The notes: generated by a model from the letters alone, not told the origin. 64,000 nucleotides of DNA from Saccharothrix sp. HUAS TT1 (GCF_040744945.1 NZ_CP160453.1:3348001-3412000), one strand, 5' to 3'; shown: positions 34,678 through 44,279, numbered from the stretch's first letter. Made by a program: numbers and translations.

Positions 34678-35001
34678 GTGGTGCTGCCGGCCGCGCTCGT
34701 CGTGGTGCTCGCGGCCGCGTCGGCGCCGCTGATCGCGCTGTACGCCGGCGCGCGGGGTGAGCACGTGCCGGAGGTGCAGCGCCTGGAGCAGAGCAGCCGG
34801 TCGCTCACCGACGCCGAGAACAGGCTCGCCGCGACCGACGCGCAGAACGACGACGTGGCGAACCGGATCACCGGCCTGGAGGCGCGCAACGCCGACCTGC
34901 GCCGGTGCGCCGAGCCCGCCAAGGACACGATCATCGCGGCCCGGGACGGCGACGACGCGGCCCTCGGGCCCGCCATCGGTCGCGCCACGGCCAACTGCTG
35001 A
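34678..35001 (+). CDS. small membrane protein with coiled coil
   Basis: 107 residues: a hydrophobic helix (LPAALVVVLAAASAPLIALYA), then a heptad-rich coiled coil (EVQRLEQSSRSLTDAENRLAATDAQNDDVANRITGLEARNADL) and a short end with two Cys (RRCAEP and TANC). Unrecognised. The GTG start at 34678 or 34681 lacks a clear ribosome site; TACCTT upstream suggests a leaderless message. The next gene has the same helix, coiled-coil, C...C plan and may be a paralogue. Confidence 0.55.
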   Translation: MVLPAALVVVLAAASAPLIALYAGARGEHVPEVQRLEQSSRSLTDAENRLAATDAQNDDVANRITGLEARNADLRRCAEPAKDTIIAARDGDDAALGPAIGRATANC

Positions 35002-35068
35002 GCGGGGAGCCACGCATGACCACGCCGGAAGCCGACCGCCAGCCGATCACCCCACCCAACCGTTCCCG

Positions 35069-35572
35069 GTGCTCGCACCGCTACCCGACCGCGCACCGCC
35101 ACCCGACCACGCACCGCCACCCGACCAAGCACCCTCGGCCGACCAACCACCCACGCCTGACCAAGCACTGGCGGCCGACCGGTTACCGGTCGCCGACCGG
35201 TCCGCGCCGCCACCGCCCGCTGCCGCCCCGAGCCGCACCCCGCTGGTCGTGCTGACCGCGTTGGCCGTCGTGCTCGCCCTCACCGCCGGCGTCTTCACCG
35301 TCCTCTACCTGGGCGAACGCGCCGAGCGCGACGGCGTGGCCGCCACCCGCGCCGATCGGGAGCGCGTCCTCGCCGACGTCCGCGAGCAGCAGGAAGGACT
35401 CGACGCCGCCCTGGCGACCAACAAGTCCCGTGAAGCCACCCTGATCAGCGAGAACGACCTGCTCGCCACCTGCGTGGAGGCGGCGCGGACCTACTTCGAC
35501 CTGCCACCCGGCCGGTCAGACGCGTCGTCCCAGGTCTTCGCCGTCATGTACGACGTCTGCCCGCAGCTCTGA
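35069..35572 (+). CDS. membrane protein with Pro-rich repeats and coiled coil; 5' end apparently frameshifted
   Basis: The part in this frame gives 167 residues: Pro-rich 6-residue repeats (APPPDH-type, 35084-35207), one transmembrane helix ([23 protein letters not shown]), a coiled coil and a short end with two Cys (LLATCVE and YDVC). GTG 35069 is the only start in this frame and has no ribosome site. An ATG at 35016 with GGGGAG eight bases upstream is ideal but is in another frame, which ends at 35255. One extra base between 35016 and about 35060 would join them as [19 protein letters not shown]. The gene therefore probably starts at 35016 and carries a one-base loss. Its last 57 nt overlap rnhA. 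Confidence 0.55.
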   Translation: MLAPLPDRAPPPDHAPPPDQAPSADQPPTPDQALAADRLPVADRSAPPPPAAAPSRTPLVVLTALAVVLALTAGVFTVLYLGERAERDGVAATRADRERVLADVREQQEGLDAALATNKSREATLISENDLLATCVEAARTYFDLPPGRSDASSQVFAVMYDVCPQL

Positions 35573-36013
35573 CTCCACCGCCGCCCGGACGCCGCGGACC
35601 GCCAGCCGGTCCGCGCGTTCGTTCTCCGGGTGCCCCGCATGCCCCTTCACCCAGTGCCACTCGACCTGGTGCGACGCCGCGGCGACGTCGAGGCGCTGCC
35701 ACAGGTCGACGTTCTTCACCGGCTGGCGGGCCGTCGTCAGCCACCCGTTGGACTTCCACTTGGCCATCCACGACAGCACGCCGTTGCGCACGTAGGTGCT
35801 GTCGGTGTAGATCCGCACCACCGAGGGGCGCTTGAGCGTTTCCAACGCCCGGATCGGGGCCATCAGCTCCATCCGGTTGTTGGTGGTGTCCGCCGACTCC
35901 CCGCCGAACAGGTCGCGCTCGTGCGACCCGTACCGCAGCACCGCGCCCCACCCGCCCGGTCCGGGGTTGCCGCTGCACGCGCCGTCGGTGTAGATCTCCA
36001 CCACCTGCTCCAT
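35516..36013 (-). CDS. rnhA: ribonuclease HI
   Basis: Cuts the RNA strand of RNA-DNA hybrids in replication and repair. 165 residues. The metal-binding acidic residues are in [17 protein letters not shown] (Asp), [10 protein letters not shown] (Glu), [11 protein letters not shown] (Asp) and [11 protein letters not shown] (Asp); the basic handle KWKSNGW and [10 protein letters not shown] are also present. The start is ATG 36013 or ATG 36025 (adds MFRR); neither has a strong ribosome site. The 3' end overlaps the convergent membrane-protein gene. Confidence 0.94.
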   Translation of the reverse strand: MEQVVEIYTDGACSGNPGPGGWGAVLRYGSHERDLFGGESADTTNNRMELMAPIRALETLKRPSVVRIYTDSTYVRNGVLSWMAKWKSNGWLTTARQPVKNVDLWQRLDVAAASHQVEWHWVKGHAGHPENERADRLAVRGVRAAVESELRADVVHDGEDLGRRV

Positions 36014-36107
36014 GCGGCGAAACATACCCAGCGGTCCCGCGGGCCGGTTCGTTGCGCCCAGAGCGCAACCGCTGCGCCCCACCGCCTGCCGCGGGCACCC
36101 TGGGCGG

Positions 36108-36887
36108 ATGGCACTGGGTTTCGCGGGTGAGGTGGCCGACTTCTACCACCGGTTCCGGCGGGGTTATCCGCCGGAGGTGTTCGACGCGGTGGTGGCGACG
36201 TTCGGGTTGACGCCCGACGACGTCGCGATCGACCTGGGGTGCGGCACCGGCCAGGTGGCGGTGCCGCTCGCGGAGCGGGTCCGCGCCGTGGTGGGCGTGG
36301 ACCCGGAGCCGGACATGCTGGCGCACGCCCGCCGCGCGGCGGCGGGTCGGACCAACCTGAGCTGGGTGGTCGGGACGGACGCGGACGTGCCCGCGTTGCG
36401 GGCCGCGCTCGGTGACGGGTCGGTCGGCGTGGTGACGATCGGGCAGGCGCTGCACTGGATGCGGCACGAGGAGCTGTTCGGCGAGCTGGCCGCACTGGTC
36501 CGGCCCGGTGGCGGGGTGGCCGTGCTGACCAACGGGACGCCGCTGTGGTTGCAGGACAGCGACTGGTCGCGGGCGTTGCGCACGTGCCTGGAGCAGTGGT
36601 TGGGCCAACGGGCGGGCAACACGTGCGGCACCGACGACGATTCGCAGCGCCGGTACGGGGAAAGCCTCGCCGCCGCCGGGTTCCGGGTCGGCGTCCACCA
36701 GGTCGACTACAGCGGAGCGCTGGACCTGGAGTCCGTTGTGGGCGGTGTGTTCTCGGCGCTGTCGGTCGACACGTTGCCGCCGCCCGCCGGTCGGGCGGAG
36801 TTCGCCGAGCGGGTCCGGCACGCGCTGGAGCCGCACGCGCCGTTCACCGAGCACGTCCGCGTTACCGTGCTGACCGGTCGTGCGTGA
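36108..36887 (+). CDS. class I SAM-dependent methyltransferase
   Basis: 259 residues. SAM-binding motif I is [17 protein letters not shown], followed by [23 protein letters not shown] and the motif [25 protein letters not shown] is the usual post-III strand. It resembles trans-aconitate/UbiE-type small-molecule methyltransferases (HWM motif). Substrate unknown. ATG 36108 chosen; an upstream in-frame ATG overlaps the rnhA start. Confidence 0.9.
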   Translation: MALGFAGEVADFYHRFRRGYPPEVFDAVVATFGLTPDDVAIDLGCGTGQVAVPLAERVRAVVGVDPEPDMLAHARRAAAGRTNLSWVVGTDADVPALRAALGDGSVGVVTIGQALHWMRHEELFGELAALVRPGGGVAVLTNGTPLWLQDSDWSRALRTCLEQWLGQRAGNTCGTDDDSQRRYGESLAAAGFRVGVHQVDYSGALDLESVVGGVFSALSVDTLPPPAGRAEFAERVRHALEPHAPFTEHVRVTVLTGRA

Positions 36888-36897
36888 GGATGGGCGG

Positions 36898-37485
36898 GTG
36901 AAGTGGTCACGGGCGGTGCGGCAGGTCGAGGAGCTGGCGGCGAAGTGCGGCGAGGTGGCGGCCCTGCCGGGGTTGCGGGTGGTCGGGCTGTGGGTGGCCG
37001 GGGACATCCTCGGTGCACCACGTGATCTCGATCGAGTGACCATCGCCGTAGTGGTCGACCTGCCGGTCGACGACGTTCCGTGGTTGAGCGAGCCGACGGG
37101 CGCCGAGCACTGGGCCAACGCGACCAGGGTGTCGCGCAACCCGTTCAGGGCACTGTGGCGCTCGGCCCACGCACCGGTCTGGAACCACGTGGTCCACCGG
37201 CCGGCGCTCGTGTGGGACCTGGAGGGCGGGACGGCGCAGGACACCCTGGCCGCTCTCGCCGACGGGCGCGGCGAGGAGGTCCGCCCACCCGCGCCGGGAG
37301 CGGACGAGCTGCGGGCGCGGGTGCGCGACGAGCTGGCGGTGAGCCTGCGGGCGCTGCGCCGGCAGACCCGTGCGTACGAGGAGAAGCGCTGGAGCCCCGG
37401 CAAGCTCACGGCGGTGTCGGACGCCCTGTGGCGGGTGAGTGACGGCTACCTCGAGGTGCTGGACGCGGTCCACTCGGACGAGTGA
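36898..37485 (+). CDS. hypothetical protein (possible nucleotidyltransferase-like, DUF7711-type)
   Basis: 195 residues. The region LRVVGLWVAGDILGAPRDLDRVTIAVVVDLP recalls the GDxxG...DLD pattern of minimal nucleotidyltransferases, and a helical C-terminal half follows (RVRDELAVSLRALRRQTRAYEEKRW). I recall similar conserved actinobacterial proteins of unknown function (DUF7711); this assignment is from memory. GTG 36898 is ten bases after the methyltransferase stop, so the two probably form an operon; GTG 36880 is an alternative overlapping by 8 nt. The stop lies in an inverted repeat at the edge of the restriction island. Confidence 0.65.
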   Translation: MKWSRAVRQVEELAAKCGEVAALPGLRVVGLWVAGDILGAPRDLDRVTIAVVVDLPVDDVPWLSEPTGAEHWANATRVSRNPFRALWRSAHAPVWNHVVHRPALVWDLEGGTAQDTLAALADGRGEEVRPPAPGADELRARVRDELAVSLRALRRQTRAYEEKRWSPGKLTAVSDALWRVSDGYLEVLDAVHSDE

Positions 37486-37570
37486 CAGTTCATCGCGTCC
37501 ACGCCTCCTGTAGCGGTCGGTGGTCGATCACGGTGAGAACAGGACTACGTCCCTAGTGATGGAACTGTCA
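37483..37570. repeat. spaced inverted repeat at the left edge of the restriction island
   Basis: TGACAGTTCATC (37483-37494) and GATGGAACTGTCA (37558-37570) are complementary over 12 pairs with one bulged G. The left arm overlaps the stop codon of the preceding gene. Could be a terminator, operator or element end. Confidence 0.5.
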
Positions 37571-37807
37571 CCTCCTCTAGACGTCGAGCAGGGCCGCGTC
37601 ATAGTACGAACACCGTGGATCGGAGCGGAATTCGCTGATCAGCGTCTCGCGTCGTCCGCGGAGCCGAGCCGATGATGACCAGTGGCGGCTTGTCTCATTA
37701 TTCCACAGCGAAGCAGCGCGTTCGAGTTGTAACATCGTCGTCGCGTTGCGCGATGATCTCTAGCTGAGCCAAGTGCGACAGGGGTGCGGAGTCGGGCAGG
37801 GAGCGTA
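37486..37807. other. 322-nt intergenic region before the restriction-modification operon
   Basis: No gene supported. The base composition shifts here from very GC-rich to more balanced. It contains the right arm of the inverted repeat above, and AT-rich stretches near 37690-37700 and 37726-37732 (TTATTCCACA, TTGTAACAT) that may hold the hsdR promoter. Confidence 0.5.
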
Positions 37808-40800
37808 ATGGGTGTAGACCAGCAGGTTCATGAGCTGGCTCAACGTACGACGAACTTCGGTCACTTGTTGACCCATGAGCCTGTGCTGGTCGTGCACGGC
37901 GCGGCTGCCGAGGCCGCAGTGTTTACCGACCCGAATACGGCGATGTTCAAATGTCGCCTATTCGGTGAAGCGCTGACGGCGAGAGCATTCCTTCAGTTCG
38001 GCATACCCAATATGCCGGACAAGCAGTTCAAACGCCTTAAAATGCTCAGTGACCAAGGGTTCATCAACCAGCGCGTTCATGGTTGGTTTGAACAAGTTCG
38101 CACTATCGGTAACCAGGCGGTTCACGAAGGGTACGCCGCCCAGCGTGACGCCCTGGTACTGGTCAGGGCGTGCTACGAACTCGGTGCCTGGTTCAGCCGC
38201 ACGGTCAGCGGAAGCCGCGACGCGGCGCCGCCGTTCGTGCCGCCCCAGCCCCTGGCCGCCCCGGAGCCGGTGGTTGCCGAGGAGTCGGAAGCGCTGGCGG
38301 AGTTGCGTCAGCTTCTGAGCCAGTACCACGCCGAACTCGTCGAGATGAAGACGACCATCGACGACAGGACGGCTCGGGCCACCGCCGAAGTGGCTGCTCA
38401 GGCAGCGGCGAGCCAAGAGATCCTGCGCGCGGTGCAGGCCCAGGCCGGATTGCAGGACCTGGTCCGGCAGCTTTCCACCAAGGTGGACGAGTTGCAGCGC
38501 CAGCTCAACGCTAGGGCTTCCGACGCGGCGCCCATCGACTCTGCCCTGCGGGATGAGTACGTTGAGCGTGCGGCGATCGCGAGTCGTCCGCTGCTCAGTG
38601 AGGCCCAGGTCCGGCGGATCATCGACCGGATGCTCACCGCCGCCGGGTGGGTCGTGCAGGACCGCGCAGCCATGAACGTGCACGCAAAGCTCGGTGTGGC
38701 TGTCCGTGAGGTCGCAACGGCCACGGGCCGGGCGGACTACCTGCTGTACGTCGGCGCGAAGCTGGTGGGCGTCATCGAGGCCAAACGGGAAGGCGTGAGC
38801 CTGGGTGCGGTGAACCGTCAGACCGAGCGCTATGCGTCCGGACTGGATGCTGGCCAGCAGCTCGCGGCATGGCGCATGCCGCTGCCGTTCCGCTACGAGT
38901 CGACCGCGGTGGAGACCCGATTCACCAACAACCTCGACCTGGTCGCCCGGCCGCGGCGGGTGTTCTCCTTCCACCAACCGGCCACCATCGCCCGGTGGAT
39001 CAGGGAGGCCGAGGCCAACACGGAGGCTCCGACCTATCGGCACAGGCTCCGTCGTATGCCGGAACTGATCACCGATGACCTACGAAAAGCGCAGGTAGAG
39101 GCGATCAGCGGCCTGGAGGTGTCCCTCGCCGACGACAAGCCGCGGGCTCTGATCCAGATGGCCACGGGGGCGGGCAAGACGTTCACGATGGTTACCGAGA
39201 CCTACCGGCTGCTCCGCCACGCGGGAGCGAAGCGCGTGCTGTTCCTGGTGGACCGCAACAACCTCGGCCGCCAGGCGCAAGGTGAGTTCGAGAACTTCAG
39301 GACGCCCGAGGACGGGACGCCGTTCGGCGAGCTGTACAACGTGCAGCGACTGCGCAGCGGTGTCGTGCTCGACTCAACCCACGTCGTGATCAGCACTGTC
39401 CAGAGGCTGTACTCGATGCTCCGTGGCGAGGAAGTGCCGGAGGACGAGCGCGACGACGACTACCAGGTGGACGCCGTCGAGGTCGAGTACAACGCCGCGC
39501 TGCCGCCGGAGACGTTCGACCTGGTGATCGTGGACGAGTGCCACCGATCGATCTACGGCAAGTGGCGTGCTGTGCTGGAGTACTTCGATGCGCACATGGT
39601 CGGCCTCACCGCCACGCCGGTGGCTCAGACGTTCGGCTTTTTCCACGAGAACCTGGTCAGCCAGTACACCTACCGGCAGGCCGTCGCCGACCAGGTAAAC
39701 GTCGACTTCGACATCATGCGGATCACAACCGTGATCGGCGAGCAAGGCGGCAGCATCCCGGCGAATGTCCCGGTGCGCATCGTCGACCTGCACACCCGAC
39801 GCGAGCGGTACGAGCAGCTCGACACGAACCTGGACTACAGCGCGGACGCCATCGGCCGGACCGTGATGAACCTGAGCCAGATCCGCACGGTGATCCAGCG
39901 GTTCCACGACGACTGGCCCCAGTACTTCCCGAAGCGCAAGCTCGTGCCTAAGACGCTCATCTTCGCCAAGACCGACCAGCACGCAGACGAGATCGTCGAC
40001 ATCGTCCGTGAGATCTTCAGCGGGGACACGAAGTTCTGCTCGAAGATCACCTACCGGGCAGAGAACCCCGAGCAGTTGATCGCCGACTTCCGCAACGATG
40101 CAGCGTTCCGTATTGCGGTCACCGTTGACATGATCGCGACCGGCACCGACGTGAAGCCGCTCGAGTGTGTCCTGTTCCTCCGCGGGGTGTCCAGCGCGAC
40201 TTATTTTGAGCAGATGAAGGGACGGGGTGCCCGCACGATCGACATCGATGAGTTCCAGAGGGTCACCCCAGACGCGCGTGCCAAGGAGAAGTTCCTGTTG
40301 GTCGACCCAATCGGCGTGACCGACTCGCCCTTGGTCGATGCCAAGCCATTGCAGCCCGCTACCCAACGGCAGGTCAGTCTAGAGAAGCTGCTCAACCGCG
40401 CCGCCAGCCAGGGCATCTCTATCGACGAGGCAGCCGCGCTCGCCTCGCGGCTGAGCGCGCTCGACCGGCAGATCACACCAGACGAACGAGACGAACTAAC
40501 CGAGCTTGCCAGCGGCGAGACAATCAAGAAGATCGCCCAGGGCTTGGAGCGTGCCACCGACGAGGAGGCTCAGGAGATCGCATTGCAGGCAGGCGGCCCG
40601 GAAGCCCAGCAGCAACTCGTGCTCGACGCTGTGCGTATCCTCGCGGAACGACCCGAGCTGCGGGCGCGCATCCTGACCATTCGCCGCAAGTACGACTTGC
40701 CCTATGACGAATACAACCCTGACCAAGTGAAGTCCGTCGAAGCCAGGCTTATGGGCGAAAACCGCCCGCAGCAGGTGGTCGAGGACTGGCGGCAGTACCT

Positions 40801-41314
40801 GCAAGACAACGCCGACGAGATCGCAGCACTGCGGGTAGCCTTTAGCGAGCCTCGACGCGACCCTGCCGAGGTGTACAGATCGCTGAAGCGTTTGGCATCG
40901 AAGATCGAGTCGCCGCCCTACCGATGGACGCCGGAAGTCCTCTGGAGGGCCTATCAGAACCTCGGCATTGCCAAGGGCAACGGTGGCCGTAAGGGCGTCC
41001 CTGAGTTGATGACCATCCTGCGCTACGAACTTGGTCTTGACTCCGAGTTGCGTACCTACCGCAGCCGGGTCGAAGACACGCTCGCGAACTGGCTCGCTCG
41101 CCAGGAGCAGAGCGGCGTGCGCTTCACCGTTGACCAGCGGTGGTGGATCGAGAAGATCGCAGTCACCCTGGCCAGCCGCCTCCTCGTGACCCCCGACGAT
41201 CTCGATGGCGTACCGTTCATCGAACGCGGCGGCGTCGACGGCTTCATCCGTGACTTCGGCGACGACCGCGCGGAACAACTGCTGGACGAGTTGAACAGGA
41301 CCCTCCCCGCATGA
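37808..41314 (+). CDS. hsdR: type I restriction endonuclease, R (motor and nuclease) subunit
   Basis: 1168 residues. Residues about 1-130 are a DUF4145-type N-terminal domain (TTNFGHLLTHEPVLVVHGAAAE). The PD-(D/E)xK nuclease is near 310-327 (GRADYLLYVG...VIEAKRE). The SF2 translocase has Walker A QMATGAGKTFTM (near 455), DECH box VDECHRS (near 577), TATP (near 601) and motif VI region EQMKGRGART. The C-terminal domain mediates binding to HsdM/S. ATG 37808 has GGGAG just upstream, so I start there and not at 37784. It cleaves unmodified DNA after ATP-driven translocation. It overlaps hsdS by 4 nt (ATGA). Confidence 0.95.
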   Translation: MGVDQQVHELAQRTTNFGHLLTHEPVLVVHGAAAEAAVFTDPNTAMFKCRLFGEALTARAFLQFGIPNMPDKQFKRLKMLSDQGFINQRVHGWFEQVRTIGNQAVHEGYAAQRDALVLVRACYELGAWFSRTVSGSRDAAPPFVPPQPLAAPEPVVAEESEALAELRQLLSQYHAELVEMKTTIDDRTARATAEVAAQAAASQEILRAVQAQAGLQDLVRQLSTKVDELQRQLNARASDAAPIDSALRDEYVERAAIASRPLLSEAQVRRIIDRMLTAAGWVVQDRAAMNVHAKLGVAVREVATATGRADYLLYVGAKLVGVIEAKREGVSLGAVNRQTERYASGLDAGQQLAAWRMPLPFRYESTAVETRFTNNLDLVARPRRVFSFHQPATIARWIREAEANTEAPTYRHRLRRMPELITDDLRKAQVEAISGLEVSLADDKPRALIQMATGAGKTFTMVTETYRLLRHAGAKRVLFLVDRNNLGRQAQGEFENFRTPEDGTPFGELYNVQRLRSGVVLDSTHVVISTVQRLYSMLRGEEVPEDERDDDYQVDAVEVEYNAALPPETFDLVIVDECHRSIYGKWRAVLEYFDAHMVGLTATPVAQTFGFFHENLVSQYTYRQAVADQVNVDFDIMRITTVIGEQGGSIPANVPVRIVDLHTRRERYEQLDTNLDYSADAIGRTVMNLSQIRTVIQRFHDDWPQYFPKRKLVPKTLIFAKTDQHADEIVDIVREIFSGDTKFCSKITYRAENPEQLIADFRNDAAFRIAVTVDMIATGTDVKPLECVLFLRGVSSATYFEQMKGRGARTIDIDEFQRVTPDARAKEKFLLVDPIGVTDSPLVDAKPLQPATQRQVSLEKLLNRAASQGISIDEAAALASRLSALDRQITPDERDELTELASGETIKKIAQGLERATDEEAQEIALQAGGPEAQQQLVLDAVRILAERPELRARILTIRRKYDLPYDEYNPDQVKSVEARLMGENRPQQVVEDWRQYLQDNADEIAALRVAFSEPRRDPAEVYRSLKRLASKIESPPYRWTPEVLWRAYQNLGIAKGNGGRKGVPELMTILRYELGLDSELRTYRSRVEDTLANWLARQEQSGVRFTVDQRWWIEKIAVTLASRLLVTPDDLDGVPFIERGGVDGFIRDFGDDRAEQLLDELNRTLPA

Positions 41315-42747
41315 GCGACCTGCCCCTGGGCTGGGAATGGGTAAGGCTAGGCGAAGTTGGAACCTGGTTTGGTGGAGGCACGCCATCGAAAGGTAAACCC
41401 GAGTATTGGCTCGACGGCACGATTCCATGGCTTTCGCCCAAAGACATGGGATCTGAGGTGCTCGTTAGTACACGGGACAAGATTTCCGAGCTTGCTCTTG
41501 GAAACTCTCCAGCTCGCCTTGTTCCGCAGAACTCTGTCGCTATCGTAGTCAGGTCCGGCATCTTGGAGAGAAGGTTGCCGGTAGCGGTCGTACCTTTCGG
41601 TACAACGCTTAATCAGGATATGCGCGCAGTCGTACCGTTTTCCGGTATAGCGCCTGCTTGGATAGCCTACTATCTGCGCAGTGTCGAGTCGCAACTCCTC
41701 AAAGAATGTACGAAGCGTGGCACGACCGTGGCATCGATCGATGTGCCGAGCCTGATGAATGTTTCCATTCCCGTGGCTCCTGAAGCGGAACAAAACCGCA
41801 TCATGGCACAACTTGAAGACCATCTATCTCGGCTCGACGCGGCGATGAAAGGTGTTGAGCGGGGTAGAAGTCGCCTTCGGAATGTCCGACTCTCGGCTAT
41901 GCGGAAGATGCTCCAAGGGGTCGGAATTCCTTCAGGTGTCGATATGGGAACTGCTAACGATGTGCTAGCGACGGCCCAGGGAGGAGGAGCAGGTGAGGAG
42001 GTAGTGGGGCCGTGGCCCATACCCGATTCGTGGCGATGGTCCACTATGGGTCGACTATTTCGAGTTTATGTCGGCGCGACCCCGTCGCGCTCTGTTGCTA
42101 GTAACTGGAACGGTTCGATTCCGTGGGTTTCGAGCGGCGAAGTTTCCTTTTGTAGAATCGGTAGCACTCGCGAAACCATCTCTGAAGAGGCTCTTGGCAA
42201 TAGGGATACTCGGTATCATCCGCCGGGTACCGTGCTACTTGCGATGATCGGAGAGGGTAAGACTCGCGGTCAAGCTGCAGTACTGGATATTGGGGCAGCT
42301 CACAATCAGAACTGCGCATCTATACGCGTAAGTGAAACCGCAATGCTTCCTGAGTATGTCTATACGGTATTGGAAGAGCGTTATCACGAGACGCGTCTAC
42401 TGTCGTCTGGTGGAAATCAGTTGGCGCTTAACAGTTCTCGGGTGCGCGAGATTCCGATCCCAGTGCCCCCCTTGGGATTGCAACGTTATATCGTTGAGAA
42501 GGTGTCCGAGCTTTCGCGAATGGAGGAGCGGCTTGCGGCGGACCTCCGTATAGCAGTAGCTCGAGGAAGTCAACTTCGTAGATCTCTTCTAATTGACGCA
42601 TTCGCTGGTCGACTGACTTCCCAAAATACTTCCGACGAGCCTGCATCCGTGTTGCTAGAGCGTCTCCAGAAAGAGCGGGTGGCGTCGCAATCGACGTCTA
42701 AGCGTGGACGGCGAGAAAACGGCACTACTAGGGAGACGCTGCTATGA
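41311..42747 (+). CDS. hsdS: type I restriction-modification specificity subunit S
   Basis: 478 residues with two target-recognition domains, each starting with the family pattern: LPLGWEWVRLGEVGTWFGGGTP at residue 4 and IPDSWRWSTMGRLFRVYVGATP near 240. Helical spacers follow each (QNRIMAQLEDHLSRLDAAMKG; LQRYIVEKVSELSRMEERL). Together they define a split DNA target that cannot be read from sequence. Base composition is clearly less GC-rich than any neighbour, with many A/T-ending codons, as expected for rapidly exchanged hsdS genes. Overlaps both hsdR and hsdM by 4 nt, so all three are coupled. Confidence 0.95.
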   Translation: MSDLPLGWEWVRLGEVGTWFGGGTPSKGKPEYWLDGTIPWLSPKDMGSEVLVSTRDKISELALGNSPARLVPQNSVAIVVRSGILERRLPVAVVPFGTTLNQDMRAVVPFSGIAPAWIAYYLRSVESQLLKECTKRGTTVASIDVPSLMNVSIPVAPEAEQNRIMAQLEDHLSRLDAAMKGVERGRSRLRNVRLSAMRKMLQGVGIPSGVDMGTANDVLATAQGGGAGEEVVGPWPIPDSWRWSTMGRLFRVYVGATPSRSVASNWNGSIPWVSSGEVSFCRIGSTRETISEEALGNRDTRYHPPGTVLLAMIGEGKTRGQAAVLDIGAAHNQNCASIRVSETAMLPEYVYTVLEERYHETRLLSSGGNQLALNSSRVREIPIPVPPLGLQRYIVEKVSELSRMEERLAADLRIAVARGSQLRRSLLIDAFAGRLTSQNTSDEPASVLLERLQKERVASQSTSKRGRRENGTTRETLL

Positions 42748-44279
42748 CGGTACCAAAAACGATCGCTGAGGCGAAACAGCTTGTCGACAAGCTGTGGAGC
42801 TACTGCCATGTGCTCAGGCATGACGGTGTGTCTACGATCGACTATGTCGATCAGTTGACTCTGTTGCTATTTCTCAAGATGGCACAGGAGCGTTCAGGGC
42901 GAAGGTCTTTTGCTGCAGAAGAGATTGTGCCCAGTCGGCTTGGTTGGCAAACTCTTGTAGACGCGGACGCTGACGATCTTAAGGTCATTTACAAGAAGGT
43001 GCTCGCTCAGCTCGGCAGGAAGCCGGACACTGCTCTTGGGTTGATCTACTACGGGGCGGAGAATAAGATTCGCAACGCCGCCACGTTGAAGAAGCTGATT
43101 GTCGACCTGATCGATAAAGTTAACTGGTCGGGTACCGGCGTGGACATCAAGGGTGACGCCTACGAGGCACTGCTAGAGAAGGGTGCTGAGGACATCAAGT
43201 CTGGTGCTGGCCAGTACTTTACGCCGCGCCCTCTCATCGACGCGATGGTCCGTTGTGTACGTCCTCGGCCGGACGACACTATCGTTGACCCCGCCTGTGG
43301 TACCGGAGGTTTCCTGCTTGCCGCACATGAGCACATTCAGGCCAACTATGGTGAGGAGTTGACGAAGGAAGACGCGCAGCACCTTCGCAGTGGCGGCATA
43401 TCCGGGATCGAGCTCGTACACGGAACGGCCCGACTGGCTCAGATGAATCTCTTGCTGCATGGCATCGGAGACCCGGGCGGAAAGGCGCTTATCGACGTCC
43501 GCGATGCTTTGCTGAGGCATCCTGCACCGAACGAGCGTGCCACAGTTGTGCTCGCCAACCCGCCGTTCGGCCGCAAATCCGGTTTCACCTCGATCGATGA
43601 ATTCGGCAAGGTCGCCCGGGAAGACGTTAGCTACGATCGCGCCGATTTCTGGGTGGCTACCAGCAATAAGCAGCTCAACTTTGTCCAGCACATCGCGAAC
43701 ATGCTCAAGATTGATGGCAGGGCGGCCGTTGTTGTTCCGGACAACGTGCTGTTTGAGGGTGGCGCGGGCGAAATCATCCGTCGACGTCTGCTCAATGAGT
43801 GCGACGTCCACACGCTGCTCCGCCTGCCCACTGGCATTTTCTATGCGGGTGGGGTCAAGGCGAACGTGCTGTTCTTTGACCGCAAGCGTGCCCGCCCGGA
43901 AGCACCGTGGACCTCGAAGCTGTGGGTTTACGACTTCCGTACCAGCCAGCACTTCACGCTGCGGCAGAACAAACTCCAGGCGCATCACCTTGACGCGTTC
44001 GTCAAGGCGTACAACCCCGATGATCGACACAACCGCAGTGAATCCGAGCGGTTCAAGTGCTTTACCTACGATGAACTGCTCGCCCGTGACAAGGTCAACC
44101 TCGACATCACTTGGATGCGTGATTCGGACCTGGAGGACAGCGACAACCTGCAGCCCCCGGAGGTCATCGCCCAGGAGATCGTCGAGGACCTGCAAGCGGC
44201 ACTGGATGAGTTCGCCGCTGTCGCGGAAGCGCTGCAACTGGCTAAAGCCGAGCGAGAGGGGCGTCTGTCCGACATTTAG
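42744..44279 (+). CDS. hsdM: type I restriction-modification methyltransferase subunit M
   Basis: 511 residues. Helical N-terminal HsdM domain (AKQLVDKLWSYCHVLRHDGVSTIDYVDQLTLLLFLKM), then an N6-adenine methyltransferase domain with SAM motif I DPACGTGGFLLAAHEHI (near 181) and catalytic motif IV NPPFG (near 272). A C-terminal helix contacts HsdS. It modifies the host target and forms M2S, and with HsdR the R2M2S nuclease. The start overlaps the hsdS stop by 4 nt. Gene order R-S-M is one of several known for type I systems. Confidence 0.96.
   Translation: MTVPKTIAEAKQLVDKLWSYCHVLRHDGVSTIDYVDQLTLLLFLKMAQERSGRRSFAAEEIVPSRLGWQTLVDADADDLKVIYKKVLAQLGRKPDTALGLIYYGAENKIRNAATLKKLIVDLIDKVNWSGTGVDIKGDAYEALLEKGAEDIKSGAGQYFTPRPLIDAMVRCVRPRPDDTIVDPACGTGGFLLAAHEHIQANYGEELTKEDAQHLRSGGISGIELVHGTARLAQMNLLLHGIGDPGGKALIDVRDALLRHPAPNERATVVLANPPFGRKSGFTSIDEFGKVAREDVSYDRADFWVATSNKQLNFVQHIANMLKIDGRAAVVVPDNVLFEGGAGEIIRRRLLNECDVHTLLRLPTGIFYAGGVKANVLFFDRKRARPEAPWTSKLWVYDFRTSQHFTLRQNKLQAHHLDAFVKAYNPDDRHNRSESERFKCFTYDELLARDKVNLDITWMRDSDLEDSDNLQPPEVIAQEIVEDLQAALDEFAAVAEALQLAKAEREGRLSDI

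Noticed and set aside
42108..42126. A tRNA T-arm-like sequence (GGTTCGATTCC)
   Set aside because: No acceptor, D or anticodon arm upstream, and it lies inside a recognition domain of hsdS.
37808..44279. The island as a BREX, DISARM or other newer defence system
   Set aside because: R, S and M subunits are all complete and chained, and no additional defence gene is coupled to them.
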